The notes under the pieces: generated by a model
Told to the model about the DNA's origin: nothing
Seen by the model: the letters and a program-made list of their open reading frames with translations, nothing else
Databases searched by the model: none
Shown here: in pieces, positions 32,619 through 36,178 of the stretch
Numbering within the stretch: position 1 is the first letter of the stretch
Layout of the letters: each line of letters begins with the position of its first letter
Assembly: GCF_900142995.1 (NCBI RefSeq)
Contig: NZ_FRCR01000015.1
Coordinates: 1-36,178 of the forward strand
Direction of reading: 5' to 3'
Length of the DNA stretch: 36,178 nt
Source: Caldanaerovirga acetigignens
Lineage (GTDB): Bacteria; Bacillota; Thermosediminibacteria; Thermosediminibacterales; Thermosediminibacteraceae
Program-made: the position numbers and the translations under genes

Positions 32619-33980
32619 TTAGGACACCTTTTTGTCCGCATAATCTCTGAGGAACTTGGGCAGCAATGCCGCTTCATCCGGACCAACCACCACTTTCCAG
32701 CCGGGCAGTTCGTCTTCGATGTCGGCTTTCAGCACCGCCACCTTTCCCGGTATTACAATCTCCCTGGTCTTCAGTTTCTCTTCTACGGCAAAATCTTTTA
32801 CCGCTTTTGCTATTGACTTGCCGCTGAGTTTGCCAGAAGCCCAGGCAGTAAGCACCGAATATCCGCCGGCATCCGGAATCAGCATCCAGCTAGGTATTTT
32901 TGACCTTTCAACTTCGCCGGAGACGATAAAGTACGTAAGCGCGAAATCAACCGTCACAAGAAGCGGCGAATTTTCATCGGCGGAACCTATCTTGTATAGG
33001 CCCTGCTCGACCTTCATCGGCCTTTGCGGGTCGGTATAGATGTTTTGCCTTAACGCAAAAAGCGGTAAGGCTAGGGAATAATCAATATCATCCAGCACTA
33101 TCACTGATGCGTATTTTTCAACAAACAGCGTGGCCATCGCAAGCTGCATCATTTTATCCTTCGAAAGCCTATTTACGAAAACTAATGTTGGATAACCTAA
33201 GGTTCTGTCCTGGGACAGCAAAGCAGTCCGCCTTATATTGACCACGTCATCGAAAGTTTGCTTTAAAGTGCCGCTTTCGGTGCTAAGCAGTAATTCACGG
33301 TAACCCAGGTTCTGGATTTTCTGAACAAGATTGTAGAGCTTTTCCTGGTCGGGTGCTGTAACGCCAAGCAAAAGGCCGTGTTGCTTCGCCAGTTCGACCA
33401 TAGCTTCGCAGTTTTGTTCATCGGCGCCGAACAGAATCGGACCTGACTCCTTGCATTCTTCAACGGCTGCTCTTGCAATTTCTGGATTTGATGTTATTAT
33501 CATTGGAACAGCCTTCTTGCAACTATCCTTGACTTTCTTTATAAGGGAAAGAAAGGTCTCTTTATTACCGCTTTCGCACTTCAAGGCCGCTATTTCGACG
33601 TACATTTCTTCGTTAATCCTGACGTAATCTACCTTGTTCATGCGGGCTATTTTACCCTGTATTTCCTCTTCGCTCATGGCATCGGAGAATAAAACGGCGA
33701 ACCTGGGCTTATTGACGAAGGTTTTTTCGTGTCTGAAGAGGACCGTCTCTCCTCCAAGGTTATAGCATTTATCGCCCGCGCCGAATTTTACGGTCCTCAT
33801 GGGAGGGGCTGTTGCTTCCGAGAGCCGAGCTTTTGCATCATCGGACATGTAGGGACACTTTGTAGCCTCAACAGCTCCCTGAGCCAGCTTCATCGCGAAA
33901 GCAAGACACGTTGGAAAACCGCATTCCTTACAATTTTTCTTAGGCAATAGCTTGTATATATCCATTCCGGTCAGAGCCAT
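32619..33980 (-). CDS. acsC: Corrinoid/iron-sulfur protein large subunit
   Basis: A 453-residue gamma subunit of the CFeSP methyl carrier. The N-terminal [4Fe-4S] domain has KNCKECGFPTCLAFAMKLAQGAVEATKCPY (C-x2-C-x4-C-x16-C), which gives the low-potential cluster used in cobalt reduction. A TIM-barrel and a C-terminal corrinoid-binding domain follow. The ATG at 33980, 7 nt after GGGAGAG, is preferred over the TTG two codons upstream. It is 24 bp downstream of acsD. It partners with AcsD (small subunit), AcsE (methyl donor enzyme) and AcsV (reactivation). Confidence 0.97.
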   Translation of the reverse strand: MALTGMDIYKLLPKKNCKECGFPTCLAFAMKLAQGAVEATKCPYMSDDAKARLSEATAPPMRTVKFGAGDKCYNLGGETVLFRHEKTFVNKPRFAVLFSDAMSEEEIQGKIARMNKVDYVRINEEMYVEIAALKCESGNKETFLSLIKKVKDSCKKAVPMIITSNPEIARAAVEECKESGPILFGADEQNCEAMVELAKQHGLLLGVTAPDQEKLYNLVQKIQNLGYRELLLSTESGTLKQTFDDVVNIRRTALLSQDRTLGYPTLVFVNRLSKDKMMQLAMATLFVEKYASVIVLDDIDYSLALPLFALRQNIYTDPQRPMKVEQGLYKIGSADENSPLLVTVDFALTYFIVSGEVERSKIPSWMLIPDAGGYSVLTAWASGKLSGKSIAKAVKDFAVEEKLKTREIVIPGKVAVLKADIEDELPGWKVVVGPDEAALLPKFLRDYADKKVS

Positions 33981-34004
33981 CTTCAATCTCTCCCTTTTTG
34001 TTTT

Positions 34005-34940
34005 CTAAATCAAGCAATTGATTAATTCCCTTAGAACTTGCAGAGACCTCGGATGCCTCAAAATCACTGCATTGGCCCCCGCTGCGAGAACACCCACGGC
34101 TGTAGAAATTTCAACGGCAATTCCTCTCTCTTCTTGATTGCCCCATTCGGGGACGTCCTCCTCCGTAGCCACAGATTCCTTTACCTTCCAGGTTTCAAAG
34201 GAAACCGGCATAATTATCGGCATCTGAAGGGTGGTGTCGTTCTGGTCGAAAGCGGCGAGCCTTATCCTATCCAGGGTTGTCACCACGTACTCGAATCCGT
34301 ATCCTACTGCGGAACATCCTGGATTCATCAGCATCTTTTCGGGTTTCACCCCAAGCTGCATTAACAGAATATTGAGCTGTTTTGCCAGGTTAAGGTCCAC
34401 CGAAGACTCAGCCACCACTATGTTGCCGTACGCCAGACCTACCGCCGCGCCTACTTCCTTGTAATTGCCCTCCACCGCCGAAAGAAAGGCGATATTTTTT
34501 TCAGGGAGCGCTTCCGCAACCTTAGTAAATATTTTTCCGTTTTTTTCGTTGGAGTCGCATCCTGCTATTACAAGGGGAAGCTTTACAGCTTCGGCTACTT
34601 CTTTTGCAACTAAAGCGCATTCCTCAGGGCTTTTATCGCCCGCATCATTGTTTGCTCCGACTAATCTCAGGCAAATAAAGTCGGGACTGTATTTTTCTTC
34701 CACGTACTTTGCCCATTCTGCTGGCTTTCGGACCCTGTCTCCTAGCTCGTTTACGATTGTCGCAGGCCAGCTTTCAGGGTATACATCCCAAATCTCCATA
34801 CCTAACGCGGGTTTATGACCAGTATCTCCGTCAAAACTATAAAAAGGAAGTACCGATTCACCCCCCAGCTTCAAGTTCTCCCCCAAAGTCACTTCCCTTA
34901 TCTTACCTGTAAATTTTTGAACTGGTTTTTTGTACGCCAT
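34005..34940 (-). CDS. acsD: Corrinoid/iron-sulfur protein small subunit
   Basis: A 311-residue TIM-barrel beta subunit of CFeSP. The characteristic start is GKIREVTLGENLKLGGESVLPFYSFDGD (near 12-39), followed by PALGMEIWDVYPESWP, DFICLRLVGANNDAGDKSPEE and MLMNPGCSAVGYGFEYV. It shares the corrinoid with AcsC. The ATG follows GGAGG by 8 nt. It lies 16 bp after cooC and 24 bp before acsC. Confidence 0.96.
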   Translation of the reverse strand: MAYKKPVQKFTGKIREVTLGENLKLGGESVLPFYSFDGDTGHKPALGMEIWDVYPESWPATIVNELGDRVRKPAEWAKYVEEKYSPDFICLRLVGANNDAGDKSPEECALVAKEVAEAVKLPLVIAGCDSNEKNGKIFTKVAEALPEKNIAFLSAVEGNYKEVGAAVGLAYGNIVVAESSVDLNLAKQLNILLMQLGVKPEKMLMNPGCSAVGYGFEYVVTTLDRIRLAAFDQNDTTLQMPIIMPVSFETWKVKESVATEEDVPEWGNQEERGIAVEISTAVGVLAAGANAVILRHPRSLQVLRELINCLI

Positions 34941-34956
34941 GCCATTCGCCTCCGTT

Positions 34957-35754
34957 TTAGGCCATTATGGCCTTTTTTCTCGTTTCGATTCCGGGAAGAA
35001 GGATATTGTCGAGGATTTCACGATAAGCCGATAAAGCTTTATTCTCTCTGGATATCTTCACAAGAGGTATTCCCTTGTTGTCCAAATCGAAGATCTCTTC
35101 ATCAAGAGGAACAGTTCCGGCAAGAGAAAGATTATAGCCTTTTACTGCATCCAAAATTTCCTCAGTAAGTCCTCTCGCTGGAACCCGGTTTATTATCAGG
35201 AAAAGCTCGCCAACATCGAGTTTTAGTTCTTCTATGAGGCCTTTAATTCTATAAGCAGCTTCCACACCTCTTTTCGAGCATTCGCTTACCGCAAACATGA
35301 GGTCAACTTTTCTTGTCGTGCCCCTGCTCAAATGTTCCAGGCCCGCTTCGTTATCTATCACAATAAAATCGTAGGAATTAGAAAGTCTGTCGGTAGCTTC
35401 CCTCAGCACGCCATTGGCGAAACAGTAACACCCCCTTCCTTCCGGCCTTCCCATAACAAGAAGGTCATACCCCCTTGCCTCCACAATGGCCTGCTGCATC
35501 CGGAAATTCATATATTCGGCCCTCGTCATTCCTCCGGGGAAAATTCCTTCTTGATTGTTTTTAACTTCTTCTTTTATATCGCCAAGCGTAGATTCCACTT
35601 CGACACCAAGGACCGAATTTAGATTGGAGTTAGGGTCTGCATCCACCGCCAGCACAGTACCCAGTTTTTTTTCAACCAGGTAAGCTACGGTAAATCCAGC
35701 CAGTGTCGTCTTTCCGGTGCCTCCCTTACCCGCAAATCCTATGGTGTAAGCCAT
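34957..35754 (-). CDS. cooC: CODH/ACS nickel-insertion ATPase CooC
   Basis: A 265-residue P-loop ATPase of the MinD/CooC type, which matures nickel centres of CODH/ACS. The deviant Walker A is GKGGTGKTT (9-17). A CxC pair (GRGCYCFANGVLR) near residue 110 matches the nickel-binding motif of CooC dimers. FIVIDNEAGLEHLSRGTT is the typical Walker-B/switch segment. The ATG at 35754, 5 nt after GGGAGATGG, is preferred over an in-frame GTG three codons earlier. It is between lpdA and acsD, the same order as in known clostridial acetogen clusters. Confidence 0.95.
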   Translation of the reverse strand: MAYTIGFAGKGGTGKTTLAGFTVAYLVEKKLGTVLAVDADPNSNLNSVLGVEVESTLGDIKEEVKNNQEGIFPGGMTRAEYMNFRMQQAIVEARGYDLLVMGRPEGRGCYCFANGVLREATDRLSNSYDFIVIDNEAGLEHLSRGTTRKVDLMFAVSECSKRGVEAAYRIKGLIEELKLDVGELFLIINRVPARGLTEEILDAVKGYNLSLAGTVPLDEEIFDLDNKGIPLVKISRENKALSAYREILDNILLPGIETRKKAIMA

Positions 35755-35769
35755 GACAACCATCTCCCA

Positions 35770-36178
35770 TCATGCGCTGTGTATTGACATGCCGTGCACA
35801 TCGTGCAGGGCTTCCATGACCGCCTCGCTGAAAGTCGGGTGCGAGTGGATAATTCTACCCAATTCTTCTGCGGTTATCCCGCAGCTTATCGCAGGAACTA
35901 GCTCGTGCACCAGGTCCGTGGCGTTCGGACCCATAATCGCTGCCCCTAGAATTTTATCCGTGCCCTCGTCGGCGATTATCTTGGCAAAGCCGGTTATCTT
36001 ACCCGCCGCCTGGGCCCTTCCTAACCCTCTAAAGTAGAACTTGCCTATCTTTACCTTGAATCCGGCTCTCCTGGCTTCTTCTTCGGTCATCCCGACCGCC
36101 CCTATTTCGGGGTCGGTAAATACTCCCCGGGGCACCGCTTTGTAGTCCATGCGGCTCTCTTTTCCCATTATGTTTTCC
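35770..36178 (-). CDS. lpdA: Dihydrolipoamide dehydrogenase, C-terminal part (5' end beyond window)
   Basis: The last 135 residues of a flavoprotein disulfide reductase; the frame continues past the right edge. It covers the C-terminal dimerisation domain: YKAVPRGVFTDPEIGAVGMTEEEA, then GFAKIIADEGTDKILGAAIMGPNATDLVHE, and the active-site HSHPTFSEAV with the catalytic His-x-His-Pro-Thr of the family. The motif set fits lipoamide dehydrogenase better than mercuric or glutathione reductase. It is 15 bp upstream of cooC and shares its operon with gcvH, so lipoyl-H-protein is the natural partner. Confidence 0.93.
   Translation of the reverse strand, partial: ENIMGKESRMDYKAVPRGVFTDPEIGAVGMTEEEARRAGFKVKIGKFYFRGLGRAQAAGKITGFAKIIADEGTDKILGAAIMGPNATDLVHELVPAISCGITAEELGRIIHSHPTFSEAVMEALHDVHGMSIHSA

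Noticed and set aside
1-36178. CRISPR array, insertion sequence, prophage or toxin-antitoxin system
   Set aside because: No regularly spaced repeats, transposase or phage motifs, or terminal inverted repeats were seen. Genes are densely packed and metabolic.

Overview
The window looks like a chromosomal segment of an anaerobic, spore-forming, acetogenic Firmicute (class Clostridia). The evidence is a nearly complete acetyl-CoA synthase/corrinoid gene block of the Wood-Ljungdahl pathway, small spore-coat (CotF-like) genes, strong GGAGG ribosome sites with frequent GTG/TTG starts, and moderately AT-rich DNA. A thermophilic lineage such as the Thermosediminibacterales is my guess, not something the sequence proves.

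Left third (1-17.5 kb): a 5-oxoproline (pyroglutamate) and glutamate-related region. On the minus strand, pxpA-pxpB-pxpC (5-oxoprolinase) is followed by a DUF1445/D-glutamate cyclase-like gene, a DUF3870 gene, a succinate/acetate-type CoA-transferase, an AspT-like exchanger, and a methylmalonyl-CoA mutase large subunit cut by the left edge. Divergently on the plus strand lie a sodium:solute symporter overlapping an NtrB-like histidine kinase, an Nramp-like transporter lacking the canonical metal-binding motifs, and an NtrC-type sigma54 activator. I find two near-identical sigma54 (-24/-12) promoter matches, one before pxpA and one before the Nramp-like gene. This suggests that the two-component pair drives a sigma54 regulon for 5-oxoproline use. 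Further right are a convergent Crp/Fnr regulator and a minus-strand DUF969-DUF979-pcp operon. Pcp releases 5-oxoproline from peptides, and the DUF969/DUF979 pair is a candidate 5-oxoproline transporter.

Middle (17.6-26.8 kb): ordinary single genes. They are a small membrane protein, a Na/Pi cotransporter with a PhoU-like tail, a zinc-ribbon protein, a ZIP transporter, a B12-binding radical SAM protein, a ModE-N regulator overlapping cysteine desulfurase and thiI, two CotF-like proteins, and queG. Several clear intrinsic terminators separate the units.

Right (26.8-36.2 kb): a small 5S rRNA - tRNA-Asn(GTT) - tRNA-Leu(GAG) operon has its own strong promoter, placed across the acsV stop codon, and a strong terminator. 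Upstream of it on the minus strand is lpdA (partial)-cooC-acsD-acsC-acsE-acsB-gcvH-acsV, the methyl-transfer and acetyl-CoA synthase half of the Wood-Ljungdahl pathway. A large hairpin lies between gcvH and acsV. I see no CRISPR array, insertion sequence or prophage.
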